64,000 nt of DNA from contig JAMYHX010000014.1 of assembly GCA_025529335.1 (NCBI GenBank), positions 124,001 through 188,000 of the forward strand, read 5' to 3'. Shown one piece after another: positions 11,005-22,967 of the stretch. Positions within the stretch are counted from its first letter, which is position 1, and each line of letters begins with the position of its first letter. The notes under the pieces are model-generated. The model was not told the origin of the DNA, searched no databases, and saw nothing but the letters and a program-made list of their open reading frames with translations. This DNA is from Rhizopus sp. PT2906 (taxonomy: Eukaryota; Mucoromycota; Mucoromycetes; Mucorales; Rhizopodaceae). The translations under genes were made by a program, and so were the position numbers.

Positions 11005-12319
11005 TAATACAGTACGTTAATTCAAGTCTAACAAGACCTATTTCCTATTTTCAGTCATTTAGACTCCGTCTTTTTTTCTATAAAGCTTTCGAAAAGTGAT
11101 TGGCCAACTGGGATCTTTTTTATTATGCAAAAAACATATCAAGGGGTGTGCTAACTTTATACACTTGTGTGAGTTAATGATAGAATTTCTCAATTGATCC
11201 AATCAAAGCATGACTTAAAAAGATTAGCAGTTGTATTAACCCAAGAAGAGTCATGTGCAAAGAACAGCTACAGAAAGGCTAGGGTCTGAAGTGCTTATTT
11301 CACTGTATCTTATTTTCCATCTAGTAAATATGGTATATCACACTATAATCAGACATATCAATGAGTCACTTCTCAGATTCTCCCGCTGTGACGCTTGAGG
11401 GCTAGGATTTGCTCTGGGATAAACATAGAAACAAAAATATTGAATCTACTATTTTTAGCTTTCTCTGTTGAATGCCAAATCTATAATTTTTGATCAAAAA
11501 GTTGATTGAACAAAAGGGTAAAGTGTAATTCATTCCCTTCCTTTTGCTTGTTAAAAAGAACTGTTCGCAAGAGCATATTTTATATATTCGATGGTTAACA
11601 ATGGCTTGGATTTTTTATTAAATCTATTTATAACACACCAATGCATGACGCATTACTGGGAATCTATTATGACTTCACTCTGTTCATACTAATTGCAGTA
11701 AGTATTTTTGCTCTAATTCAAAATCCGATGGCGTCTGTTTTTGGCATAGTTGACGCTCTGCTACGGGTATTCTTTACTATATTTAATTGCTTTTGCAAAT
11801 AATGCAATTTTTTATTCTAACAAAAAAGTGAGTATTCAGCCATTCACATGGAACACACGTTCTTGTACTTACCTTAAGAGGGACTGCTAATTTCTAACGT
11901 ATTCGTACTACGTGACTATTAATATTGTGCGGCCCGGCTATGGTATTTTTTTTATTATGAATCATGGGGACAGGATCTTCCCTAGCGATGGTGCCATATG
12001 TACAACCTTCATTTCTAACCTAATTCTTTATTGGTTTCTTCTTCCTTAATGGAAATACACATTATTGTTACAAGAACATAACTAGCATGTATCAATTAGG
12101 AGAACAACATTTGATGCAGCATTCTTATTTCACGATCAGCTTGCGATAATCACAAAAAACATGAATATAATCTGTGCAAAAGACACAAGTACAATGGACC
12201 GAGACAATTGTGTCACACTCTTTTTTTTTCTATCTTCTTAATTTATAAAAAAGACAACTAGAAGGGAAAGAAGGGAACACGGATTAAGAATGCCGATTTA
12301 CAATTGGAAGATTTTAGAT

Positions 12320-12351
<32 letters not shown>

Positions 12352-13314
12352 TTGCTTGTTCGATCTAAGTAAGAGACAATAGTCATTTACAGATAACAAT
12401 AGATAGATGAACACAAACAAATAAGCCGAGGAGAATACATTGTTCGTAAATCTTTTGTTGCAGCAAGAGAGTTGTACAATCCATGCTGTAACAAGTCCTT
12501 TGTACTTTATAGACAGAATTAAATAGGTAACAGTTTTATTCAAACAAGGGAATATGTTTGTTCCTTTGGTTACTATTCTAGGGCAAGTAGGTAATGACGT
12601 TGGTATATATTCTACATTTCTGCTTACGAAAGCTTTTTGAGCCCAGTGCTTCGAATGCCACGCACAAAGTACATGTTTATAACAAGATCCATAAGAGACA
12701 AAGAATGGATATACGTCAATAAATATGTATACAAGATGGTCTGATTATTTGCCTTTTTCTATCTTGTTTCACTTGTATTTTTTGAGTATCCTTTGGACAA
12801 AACATAAAATATTCTTCGTTTGACGCGACAAGACTCTTCTCAGTCTTTTCTTTGTCACTGTAACATTTTCCGAATGATTTCATAAGATAAGCCTCACTAT
12901 TAAAAAGAAAAAAAAAAGCTTTCTCACAGGCATTAAAAAAGAAGGACAAATATTCTATTCTCTTCTGTAAGTTAAAATTCTATGTTTTTTTCGTGGTAAT
13001 AAAACTCGTGTACAATCTGATCTTTTATCCACTCTTTGATATAACAATGCGTAATTCAACTTCCGTCCTGGGTAACCATAGTAAAATGACACTTTTGCCC
13101 CTTTTATAAAAACGCGTCTATTGTAAAAAATGTTTTTTTAGGGAATCTTTTGATTCCCGTATGTAGCACTTTTTCGTCATTATGATATTACGTTTTCGTG
13201 TACTAGCTAAACTACCTTAATGGTAACTTTTTATATTTTTGACATTATTCTTGGCTTTTTCTTTAAAAAAGAAAAAGAAATGTTCATTTTAGGAAAAGTT
13301 CCAAAGGATTCATC

Positions 13315-13345
<31 letters not shown>

Positions 13346-13984
13346 GGCATCCAAATTTTTTTTTATTGTTTATGAAATTAAAACAGGGCACGTTTAATCG
13401 TTTTAGAGTAATTCTTGTTGTTTAATTAATATTATACTCTTATCCGAGCGATCGCCCTTTTATTTATTTTACCGAAAACTTCATTATCAGTAGGTCACCT
13501 TAAAGTTCTTTTTAATGTAATCTTTTCTAGTACATCGTCATTTAACATATGTCAAGTGACGATGTCAATCCAAAAGAAGTAAATATGTCATGGGGCTGAT
13601 TTGCGAAACAAATAAAGAGAGAAGATTAAACCAGGAAAAGAATTTACTACAAAAGCTTTAGACGGGAAAAAAAAAAAAAAGGCATTTAGAGTAAAGAAAA
13701 GAGACGAACGGAAGCACTTTTTTTAGGGACCTCGGTGATTATTGCTCCGTTCTAATTGAATGATTCGCTCAGGGCAAATTTGTTTTGGATGACAACATCG
13801 CGTGTCATCTTTAATGCTCTAGACACTTTGTATTATGTCTGTGTGTTCTCATGATGTTGTCTATAAATACGATAAGAAACTACTTCTCTTTCTCTTTCTT
13901 CCTTCATTGCTTTACTTTTTTTTGTTGATCAAAAAGTCCACATTATAAATACAACCCATATACCTGCGCATATATTATATATCA
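11005..13984. other. 3-kb gene-poor spacer upstream of the bHLH gene
   Basis: No coding region could be supported on either strand. It contains a (TA)n tract at about 12327-12351, a T28 run at 13315-13342 and several other homopolymer runs. The part next to the bHLH gene is likely its extended promoter. A typical transcription-factor gene with a long upstream region would fit, but I see no defined sites. Confidence 0.45.
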
Positions 13985-14994
13985 TTGTACATGTACTCCG
14001 TTCAAAAAGGTTTATACACCCATAGATCAACTATGAACCATTTCGCAAAACCAGGACATCCATTTATGAACCTTGATACATTTCCATTTACCAATGCCAA
14101 TCTCGCAGATTTACCTGACGAAAAGGCTCATCTCATGCGTTATCCAAAGGGCGACACATTTGAACAAGATGTATATAAGGAAGATTCTATGATGAACAAC
14201 AATCCTCCTGCTAAAAAGTAATACTAAAAAACATACTCTTTTTTTTTAGCAATACTGACTTTCTTGTCTAGGCCACTTACTAAAGCTGAGCGTCGTGCAG
14301 AGCATAACGCTATTGAACGTGCACGCCGCGAGAGTTTGAACACAAAGTTTCAATGCCTTGCTCAAGCGCTTCCTAACCTCATGAACTATCGTCGTCCTTC
14401 TAAAAGCCAGATTGTCGAAAAGGCTCTTGATTGGGTCAAACAAAGCATCACAAGAGAAGAACGGTATCGTTATCAAATTTTACAACTTCAAAGAGAAAAT
14501 AAAAGACTGCTGGCTCAGTTTATGTCCTCTCAACAACAGCAACCATCTCCCAATACCATGCCCTTGAATGCAAGCCCTGTTCCCATGGCCTACGGCAGCT
14601 TTGAGCCAAACAACAGCTGGTCCAACCCCACGCTCTTACCACAGATGCCTTCATTCAACGAAGACATGGCAAGGCACGAATTTGGATCTAAAACAGATGA
14701 TGAGGACAGTAGCAACGAAGACGACATTGACTATCATCAGTCTTCGCCCATACGTCGTGCATCCCTTTTTGAAGGCTCTCATAGTAAACTTCAATTACAA
14801 CCCACGCTCATGGATAATGAATTATACTGTAAGTCCAAACTTCCCCTTCTTTTGTGAACTGTATCAACTAACTTTTCTAATTAGCTGTTATCAATACAAA
14901 TTCATTCAATTCTGCATATTTACCTGAATGGCAACAAAAGTATTCTACCATGGATAACATCAACCAGCCGTCCTTTTCTCAAATGCTCGCATAG
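13985..14994 (+). CDS. bHLH transcription factor
   Basis: The exons are 13985..14217, 14272..14828 and 14885..14994, about 299 aa from the first ATG; ATGs at 13991 or 14033 are alternatives. The DNA-binding basic region reads RRAEHNAIERARRESLNTKF. It carries the His-Glu-Arg triad expected for binding a CACGTG-type E-box. The loop and helix 2 (PSKSQIVEKALDWVKQSI) follow, and then a leucine-rich coiled segment (YQILQLQRENKRLLAQF). The remainder is Q/S/N-rich and acidic (DDEDSSNEDDID), as in activation regions. The first intron splits the protein just before the basic region. Its target genes cannot be told from the sequence. Confidence 0.88.
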
Positions 14995-15454
14995 CCTTTC
15001 ACTTTCATTTGTTGATACACTATGCTTTTTTCCCACTTCTTTTTTTTGGCTTGTTAGCAGAATAGATACCAAATTCGCATTCCCACCTTTTTTTTTAATT
15101 GTTCCCTAACCTGATAAACAAATGGATGGAATTTCTAGTCATCTATGACTTGTACATTCTCAACTCTTTATTTATTGTTCGCCTTGTTAACAATAAAAAC
15201 ACTTATTTTAGTATAATGCGCTTTGACATTCTATAATTTCTATTCTTCTCTTTTATAAATGAAAATAGGAAATAACCTGTATAGTCTAGATCTAACCGTT
15301 TTAACCAAAAAAGTATAAAAGCGTGTGGTCTGTGTAGCCTGATGGTACGAGAGACACTTGTTTTCGGGGTATTGTTCCATTTTATAAATGATTAAAAGAA
15401 AGATATGAGATGCAATATGTACAAAATAAAAGAAAGCAATGGGTTCAAGATTAA
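14995..15454. other. spacer between convergent genes
   Basis: AT-rich 3' flanks of the bHLH gene and of the acidic protein on the other strand. No gene is seen. Confidence 0.45.
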
Positions 15455-16713
15455 CTATCGAATGGGCCGTTTTGGTAAACCCATACGTGGCCATCGTTTA
15501 GTCTCTTCACTACTTTCAGTCGCCTTGTGTGATTTTTTTTCATCACCAAAGGTAGCAAAGGGAAGTGTGGCTGATTCCTTTCCTATCATGTTTTCTCGAG
15601 GCGGGATGAAGTAATCACGCAAGGTTGTCGTGATCTTGTACTTTTTGGATATATCGTGATCAGCCTTGTCATGACTATGGTCAGTCACCACAGCAAGCGA
15701 TTCGATTGTGTTTTCCTCTGCATTATTTTCAAAGGCGTCGTCGTCTTCTTCATCGTCAAAAAGATGAGCTACGAAACTATCACCAGAGAGAGTAGATAGA
15801 TTATCGTTGTTATCTTTGGGACTAATTGCTTTTACTGGATTCTGTACGTTGTCTTGGTCACGTAATGGACTATTCAAGATATCAAAGCATTCATCATCAC
15901 TAATATCTTGACAGTCTCTCACCTCACAACCATGCGTTCCTGTCGATAGAGGATGAACAGGACTAGAATTGGCCTGATATGAGACATGGTCATGATAGAA
16001 GTCTCCAAATAAATTGTTTGTTTCCGAGGGAGAATGCGGGACAAGTTCATCTAGACTATGTTCGGTTTCTGGTGTGCTATTCTCAGAAATTGGTTGTAGG
16101 TCGACATATTGTGGTATTATATCACAACCGTGAATACTTTCGGTTGGAGAATAAGGAATGGTGTCCTGACTGTCAGAATCATTAGGATTGTAGATGGGTG
16201 TAGATTCAACAGTTTTCTCTGACAGTTCAGCTTCTTTCGTGTCAATAACAGCACGACCTTTTTCAGTTTGACTATATTGATCTCTACTGCAATCAGCTGA
16301 CTTGCTTTCATATTTATCCAAGACGGGTAATAACAATAAAAGTTCATCATTATCGTCTTCAAGCAATTGATCAATTTCCTCTGATAGCTTTCGCTCACAA
16401 CTGTTCATTTGTTGAAATGTTTTTGTGGAAATGTCTAAACTGGAACTCGAACTTTCAAGGAAAATGTTGTTCTAATATGGAGTTGAGTAACACACTTTTT
16501 ATAAAGTGTATAGTTTTTGAATACCGTTTCTTCTGTTTGTTGCTGTTCTATGGAAACTATTCAATTCATGTTAAAATATGTCTCAATCATAGAATACAAA
16601 GACATACATTGTGAGTTGGACAAAAGGCTTAGACGTTCCATAAGTAGAAAACTACTAGTCTGCCTAAGTGGCGGCACTTGGCTGACCGTGATTGAATCGT
16701 CAACATTCTCCAT
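15455..16713 (-). CDS. uncharacterised acidic, mostly disordered protein with a possible PCNA-binding motif
   Basis: The exons are 16713..16608, 16556..16525 and 16471..15455, about 384 aa. The ATG at 16713 was chosen because two short upstream exons splice in phase onto the long last exon and give a continuous frame. The protein is rich in Asp, Glu, Ser and Pro and has no recognised fold. Two related motifs occur, DTIPYSPTE and ELVPHSPSE, which could be proline-directed phosphorylation sites. Near the C-terminus TTTLRDYF has the hydrophobic and aromatic spacing of a PIP box but lacks the leading glutamine. The end is basic (RWPRMGLPKRPIR). A role at replication or repair sites is a guess from this motif only. 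Confidence 0.7.
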
Positions 16714-17155
16714 TCTACACACACAGAAAAAAGAAAGGACGGTAACTATGACGAGGGGAGGGGATCTCTTTTTTTTTAATTTTTTGCCGCCGTACTCAAA
16801 TGACTTGAAATTCAGACAATAAAATACAAATACAATGGATACAGAATGTGATAGATCAGCCTTCTTTATATCAAATAGATAACTTTTTGATTAGAATATA
16901 CAAAGTTTGTTTTTTTCTTGCTTCAATTATAGACTCACATGAACTAAACAGACAATGAAAAAGAGAGACGATTGTGATCTATATACTTTACCACTCATCA
17001 TTCCTAGTGATCTATTTTCTCTAATAAGGAATTATGCGCACAGAACTCAAAAAAAGGTCCATCTTTTTCTTTGTTATCCCTCTTTTGACAGCATGTAATA
17101 ACATAAAAATGATCTTCAGTCTCATCATCTTTTTTTATTAACTGAGGAAACGGCC
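16714..17155. other. spacer next to Fanzor-like copy 1
   Basis: No gene is seen. The right-hand part borders the 3' end of the decayed Fanzor-like element. Confidence 0.4.
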
Positions 17156-17212
17156 ACACTAAAATCACCACAGAAATGGTGACATAAGCGATCCTATGGC
17201 CAATCAAAGTGG
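17156..17212 (-). ncRNA. candidate omega-RNA scaffold / 3' end of Fanzor-like copy 1
   Basis: Directly after the stop codon the minus strand resembles the same position in copy 2 up to about 17156. It contains TCACC, an 8-nt loop and GGTGA (17165-17182), a five-base-pair hairpin. In copy 2 the loop is 5 nt, yet both stem arms are kept. In characterised TnpB and Fanzor loci the guide RNA comes from this end of the element. Its function here is inference. Confidence 0.35.
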
Positions 17213-19460
17213 CTATTCGGTGGCGCCCTCACCACTAAAGGCTCCTCCTCTTGTCAAAGAGAGAAGTCTTGACAAAATTTTGTGCCCTAATTCAATATAC
17301 GAGACCAAGATTGAGCTAGGTTTTATGGCTGCATTGATATCTTTCTGCCAGACCTGTTATTATTCTCGTTAGGGCTATTTTCGCTTGTTTTATGGACAAG
17401 TACTTACAGTATCTTGGCCATTACCAGCTGGACACAGTTTGCATTGTTTCAACCGGTAAATGGCAGGTGGGAAATCTATAGACATAGCTTAACACCAATA
17501 AAACTTGATTCCATATGTTATACGACTTACTGCCTGGCATTCTTTCTAAGCACTATGATGTACGACAGATGACATGGCGGTCATCGTCTAAGCAGTGTAA
17601 TGCAGTATTCTTTTCAATTCCTAGGCAAAATCTTCTTTTTCTTTTGGAACATAAATAGACTTCGTGTCAACAATCACAACTATCAATTACATACCTGTGA
17701 TTACACACTAGTGCCTGTGCTTCGTATTTCTGATCCAACTTCCTGTGGCATTTGCAACAAGTAATACTTGTTCGAAATTCATCGACAGGGATAACAATTG
17801 CTTTTTTTGCCAGTGTCCTTTGTGTCCTCTGTGTGTAAACGAGATCATTAGTACGTATGATTAGTTAAAGGTTCCATATCAGTATACCTTTACTGGTATA
17901 GGTGTATACCCCTTCTTTGTTCCTGATAATTCTGTCTGCCATACATAATCCTGTTGGTTCTTTCTTTAAATGGATATAAGCCTTTTCTCCAATTCATCAG
18001 GTTTACTCTCCTCTTTAACTGGTTCATTTCTTTCTTATCCAGTGGGATGTGCTCTATTATAAAGCTCTAATAAGTATTTTACACGTATAAAACGTATCTT
18101 CTTATTTACCAACAGTATTTCTTTTAAATAAGATTGCGACCATACACTCATCTGTTTTCCAGCCATAGTCGAGCTCGATCTTAGCATTATTACATTCTAT
18201 CTCACAAAAATAAAGTTTAAAGAACTTGACATTATTTAAAGGATACCTTAAGCATACCTTCATTGGGCTTACGACGCTTGCTTTGTATGTGTTTAATATT
18301 AAATAGAATTTCCCAAAGCTTGTCTTGCCACACAATGCTCCCGTAGCTGTCTTTGAAGTTTGTCGGTCCAATTAAGACTGTTTCTCTCTACAAATATCAC
18401 CGTTAATAAACATATAATTGAGGTACAAATAATGCTTACTCTATTCATTTCAAAGCTGTACTCTTCAGTTAAGCATTGTGACGGAATTTGAAGCTTGCTA
18501 TTGTATGTTTATTCTAGTAAACCATACATACAATCACTCCCACTGAGCGGCGCAAAAACTACCGGTGATTAAGAGCATTAATAGGTTTATGCACACTCAG
18601 TTACGACTTACCGATTCCATGACTGGGTCTTGGTAGAGTGCTCCAGGTTTTGATATTATATTGAACTGCTTCTTTTAACACAGCAGCTTATAACTATCGT
18701 TCTTTGCATAGTCGTAGTCAGAGATTTTTTCGTATTTTTCTTTATCAAAAATATCGATATATATCCCTAAATAATCCATGCAAGTTAGTCAAGTGTGGAA
18801 GTGCAACATTTTTCTATGAACACACTTGTAATATTGCTCGAAACTGTCTATTTGAATATCCAAATATTCAAACTTCTTATATTGTATAACGCCATCTGCT
18901 GCTTTATTAGCTAGTGTATTGAAGTAAGTTGACACAAAGATAGAGTAGGTAAAAAGGTTATGCATTAGCTTACCAATGGACCTTTCGCCGTATGTGCTGT
19001 TTTGCTCCTCTTTTGCATTCTTCAGAAAACCCAGCAAAGTTCTATACAGATATAATCTTACGTTACTTGTTAGGTGTATAGAAATATCTATATAATATAA
19101 TAAGTTATATAATAAAATGAAGCAATTATTTATATATACTTTGAATTATTGTGTCTGTGTAGTTGCTGGCAAGCGCTATATACATACGATCTAAAACAGG
19201 AATCTCGTAAAGGTACTCTGTCGTAAAGTGGTCAGCAGGTTATACTAAATCTATCTTTTGGCACTAACCCGTCGTTAGAGGGCGCTTTATGGTCGCATTG
19301 AATTTTTCGTAGCATTCATCAATGACGCTAATGAGTTTATGAGCATACCAAGTGAGTAAATGTAGACAGCATACAAGTGAAACTTACAATTCTACTATTT
19401 AGGCCATTAGGATCTTGCGCAGCTTTTCTATAGCAACGTGTCCAGAATTTTTGTGTTGTT
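17156..19460 (-). pseudogene. decayed Fanzor-like (eukaryotic TnpB homologue) nuclease gene, copy 1
   Basis: Fanzor proteins are RNA-guided DNA nucleases related to TnpB and Cas12. On the minus strand recognisable parts are LDYGWKTD (about 18155-18178), NWRKGLYPF, SGTKKGYTPIPVK, PVDEFRTSITCCKCHRKL (about 17744-17797), a second cysteine pair CRTS*C with an internal stop, CKLC, and finally VWQKDINAA (about 17327-17353) with the RuvC-III aspartate; the frame stops at 17213. Segments up to about 19460, such as ERSIGKL and YLYEIPVLDRMYIALA, look like its N-terminal exons. Compared with copy 2 (60534-62334) it lacks roughly 690 bp, including the RuvC-I aspartate region. With that deletion and several stops it cannot be active. 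Intron positions in the shared 3' half match copy 2. Confidence 0.72.
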
Positions 19461-20373
19461 ACAGGTGGTAACTGGTCTTTTTTACAGCCTTTTTTTTTCA
19501 ATCCAGTTACTTATAATAAGTAACCCTAAATTCACTGCATCTGCACGTAATAACGAGAATTCTTCTGCCAACTTTCTCAGAGTTTGCTAATGGCGCGGAA
19601 AGAAAAAAGTATGTGTGAGTAATAGATCTACGTTCTTTTACATTTAGAATTGCGTACTCGGTACTCGTTATAGTCTTAATTTAAAAATGAGGATAGCTTA
19701 CACTTTCGAGTAAAGTGGCTATAATCAGGCTGTAATTAAATGCCTTCCAGTGAAGATTCGCCTTGTGTTTTTTGTCTTTTAGACTTGGGTATGGAAGAGG
19801 ATGGTGTTGGTCTCTTGGCTATATTGGAATTGAGCTTCAAAAGGAAGTAATTCAATGTAGTGGATAACTTACATGGCATTTGGTTAAATAAAAGAAGAGA
19901 AAAGCAAATTCAATATCTTTAACAACAGTATTTGTGTTATTACTGGTAAATATCAAGTTAATTAATCATTGCTGATATGTAAAATTAGTGACAACAATTG
20001 CATTTTGACGGCAAATCAAAGGATTTTCCTTTTGCTATACCAGAAACAGTGACAATCTCATAGTACTTTGTTTATATTAACTCGTGGTAGTTATCATGTA
20101 GGCTTTATCATCTCTTTCACTCCTTTTTTTTACTGCCATTCAAGTAACTTTGGGTACCTTATTGTTGTCTTTATTGGAGAATTAAAACCGATGAAACAAG
20201 AGGTTTGATAAAATGAATTAAGATAAAATGGGCTTTAAGCATGAACGAATCATCATTATCGATATCAATAAATATTGTAATTTGCTTTTAATACCCTTGT
20301 CCATATTTGGCCATAGAATATTCGACTTTCACTAGAAAAAACAGCAAGAAACAATACTACTTACTGGGACACG
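19461..20373. other. spacer between mobile-element relics
   Basis: AT-rich sequence with no supportable gene. It may include diverged parts of the neighbouring elements. Confidence 0.35.
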
Positions 20374-20965
20374 ATGGCCGTACTGAAGGGTTTGACGTAT
20401 GAGAGACTAAAAGGGTTATTTACTCAGAAGCTTTTACAACTTCAAAAAACTCTTGATGAGTATAAAGAGCTTATGATGTACCCTTTGAGACATTATTTTA
20501 AATATGACAAGTTCATACATTGATCTACTGCTTACCAACCTTATATTTTCACCAATATGGAAAACAGCAGCTACGTGGAAAGCTGGTACAACCAATTGAA
20601 GACAAACTATTTACAAAGAAAGAGGAACAGAAGCCTGGATCGCTTAGTCTTTATCTTGGTTGATGATGTTCATATCGATTTTATGCACATTACCACAAGG
20701 ATGTCTGCTAATATCGGACGTATGAACTCAGAAACTAGAGAGACAAGAAAGAGGATTATTACAGCAGAAGAGATCAATGAGTTGTCATTAGAAGATATGG
20801 TGCAGAAAGTGCATACTGATGAAGAGGTTTGTTATATTGTCAAGTCTTTCACGACGGAAGTTGTATACGATATATCAACTGAACAACGAATGATGACTAC
20901 ATGCAATTGTATAGACTTTCAACGAAATAGGCGTGCCTGTAAGCACATGTATTTGGTTTATCGCT
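20374..20965 (+). pseudogene. C-terminal half of a Mutator-like (MULE) transposase
   Basis: The frame begins MAVLKGLTYERLKGLFTQKL and passes a TGA at 20521 where the family usually has tryptophan (KFIH-stop-STAYQPYIF). It continues NMENSSYVESWYNQLKTNYL, a signature of fungal MULE transposases. It ends in a SWIM zinc finger, CNCIDFQRNRRACKH, with CxCx9CxH spacing. The similarity stops abruptly near 20965, where the other half of such a transposase begins on the opposite strand. The stop codon and the break indicate a dead copy. Confidence 0.75.
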
Positions 20966-21966
20966 TCGATGTCGCATTTTCTTCCACGTCGCTCATGTCA
21001 ATTGTAATCTTTTCAAGACAGAGACTGGCAGAATGTTTTAAATGGTAGAGCCAGTGGCTTACAGGCAAGAAAGATCTTTCAGTAGTGAAGAGGAATGCAA
21101 CAGGACAGCCAGTTCCAGTTTCTAAATGCCTGATCACCAAAGTATACAGCAGGCCATCTTTAAATGCAGTCGTATTATGCGTTGCATCCAAAGAAAAGTC
21201 CTTTGTTTCGGCTAAAACGGATGCTTGCCAAGTTGAGTAGAATCCAAAGGTGAGTGAACGAACTGTCGTAGTCATTATCGATGAATACATTGTAATTCTT
21301 TGTTTCCAAATAGTTCAATCAGTGTTTGACAGATGTTTTCTGATTGCCATACTTCTTGTAGGCCCTTTCAAATACCTTTCTGAAGATGTTGTACACATCT
21401 TCACTATGAATAAAATTATCCCTGTGAGGAATGCTTGTTGAAGCTTCATTGTGAGAGCGAAATGCTCTATGCATCGCAAAACGTACGCTTCTTGTATTGT
21501 ATCCTTCTTGTAGTCGCTGAAGGATGGCTTCTTTGACATCTGCAGACAGAGGAAGATATTGAAGGTCCTCTGCAGAGCCGAGTACATAACAGTGGTTACC
21601 ATCCACCGTGATAACCACTTCCTCAGGGTTGCTAAAATAGCAAGTTGCTATCAAACGAGCCTTGCATCTGATCTTCTTACTTTTTTTTTTTTGCAAGGTT
21701 CTTTGAATGGTCATAGCGTGTCGCTTGCTTCCAGCGCGATGGCATTCATACAGACTTCTCCAAAGATAATCCGCACGTGGTCTACCTCTAGCTCCATCCA
21801 AATCTTGATCCGTGATATCATTTCTGGTTGTCTTCCTAATGACTCACTTTACACTATGCTTAACAACGTGGCTCTCAATAACTTTCTTGTACTGTACGAT
21901 ATCCGTAACTTGAAGTTCAAGTACAGGACTGTAAGCAGCAATATTAATTTCAGTTGCAGAGTTCAT
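20966..21966 (-). pseudogene. N-terminal half of a Mutator-like transposase, opposite orientation
   Basis: Read on the minus strand from an ATG at 21966 (MNSATEINIAAYSPVLELQ), an exon is followed by a probable intron after SHVVKHSVK. Then come a Cys/His-containing N-terminal domain (RSLYECHRAGSKRH to TVDGNHCYVLG) and the start of the DDE catalytic fold with SLDATHNTTAFKDGLLYTLV and CLEKITIDMSDVEENA. The first two acidic residues of the triad are in LDATHN and ITIDMS. There are stops between 21290 and 21319, where a frameshift or intron lies. The frame is lost just where the plus-strand C-terminal half ends, so the two halves are joined head-on. Confidence 0.72.
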
Positions 21967-22322
21967 TTTTTAAAAAGATAGAAATAGAGAGAATAGTAGA
22001 GCTATAAAAAATAAGAAGCAATGTTGTGTTTATTGTATTAATATTTGTTTTAAAGGAACAAGATGTCAGTGACAACTTGGATTATTGAAAAGAAAGAAAA
22101 GCTATCATAAAACCAGTATTTTTTGTTGAGTATTTACGTGAAAGCAAGGAAACGGTCACACGTCATTCACATTTGATGGAGACTAGGGGGGGCTCGGGCT
22201 GAACATGACTACAGCGACGCTCGGAATTGGAAAATCTTTTTTATGAAATCCGCCCATAGCTCTTGGACGGCGAATCCTCTGTCAAGCAAGGGGTCCTTTC
22301 TTTTTTTTTTGTTGTTGTAACC
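21967..22322. other. promoter region of the mitochondrial uL16 gene
   Basis: A 356-bp spacer between the transposase relic and the ribosomal protein gene. It includes a G-rich stretch at about 22185-22199 and a T-run just before the start codon. No gene is seen. Confidence 0.4.
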
Positions 22323-22967
22323 ATGTTTTCACTCACCAAAAGAAATGTATGGAATGCCGTCAATCAAACCTCGTCTATAATCTCTAGTGTATTTCAGAGA
22401 CCCACCATCCAACCTCTGTTGTCCATCACTGCCGTTCGTTTTGCATCCAACTTTTCACCAAGACGTACAAAATACAAAAAAGCACAAAAGGGCAAGATCC
22501 CTATTCCGATTGGTGGTTCAACCAAAGGAACAACCGTTGAATTTGGCGATTATGGATTACGTGTGAAGGAAGGCTGTCGTTTGACCAGTCGCCAACTGAC
22601 GGCAGTACACAACACACTTCGTAGAAAGATCAAACCCATCAAGGGTTCACAGTTATGGATGCGTGTGTTTCCTGATATTCCAGTTACGAGTAAAGGCAAT
22701 GAAGTACGTATGGGTAAAGGTAAAGGTACATTCGAGTACTGGGCTTGTCGTGTACCCTTGAACAGAGTTATTTTTGAAATCGGTGGAATGAGAAAAGAAA
22801 TCGCAAAGGAAGCTTTCAGACTTGTGTCTAATAAATTACCTGTCAAGACAGAAATGATTGATCGTAAGACAAAGCCAATTGTTGGTGCTCATGGTCTGCC
22901 ATCAGTAAAGCCAGTGGAGACAGCAACAAAACCAGTGGAAGCAGTATCGACAGAAGCACAAAACTAA
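22323..22967 (+). CDS. MRPL16: mitochondrial large-subunit ribosomal protein L16 (uL16m)
   Basis: This is an intronless gene for about 214 aa. The first ~45 residues (MFSLTKRNVWNAV to ITAVRFAS) are basic, hydroxylated and without acidic residues, as expected for a mitochondrial targeting peptide. The conserved uL16 core follows: SPRRTKYKKAQKG, EFGDYGLRVKEGCRLTSRQL, RMGKGKGTFEYWACRV and EAFRLVSNKLPVKTEMI. I chose the ATG at 22323 over an in-frame ATG at 22263 because the upstream codons come from a T-rich leader (LSFFFVVV) and would spoil the targeting signal. The C-terminal tail is a repetitive KPVE/TKPVEAV sequence of no known function. Confidence 0.95.
   Translation: MFSLTKRNVWNAVNQTSSIISSVFQRPTIQPLLSITAVRFASNFSPRRTKYKKAQKGKIPIPIGGSTKGTTVEFGDYGLRVKEGCRLTSRQLTAVHNTLRRKIKPIKGSQLWMRVFPDIPVTSKGNEVRMGKGKGTFEYWACRVPLNRVIFEIGGMRKEIAKEAFRLVSNKLPVKTEMIDRKTKPIVGAHGLPSVKPVETATKPVEAVSTEAQN

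Noticed and set aside
12327..12351. (TA)n tract as a possible regulatory site or hairpin
   Set aside because: It is a simple dinucleotide repeat; similar tracts occur elsewhere in the window without context.
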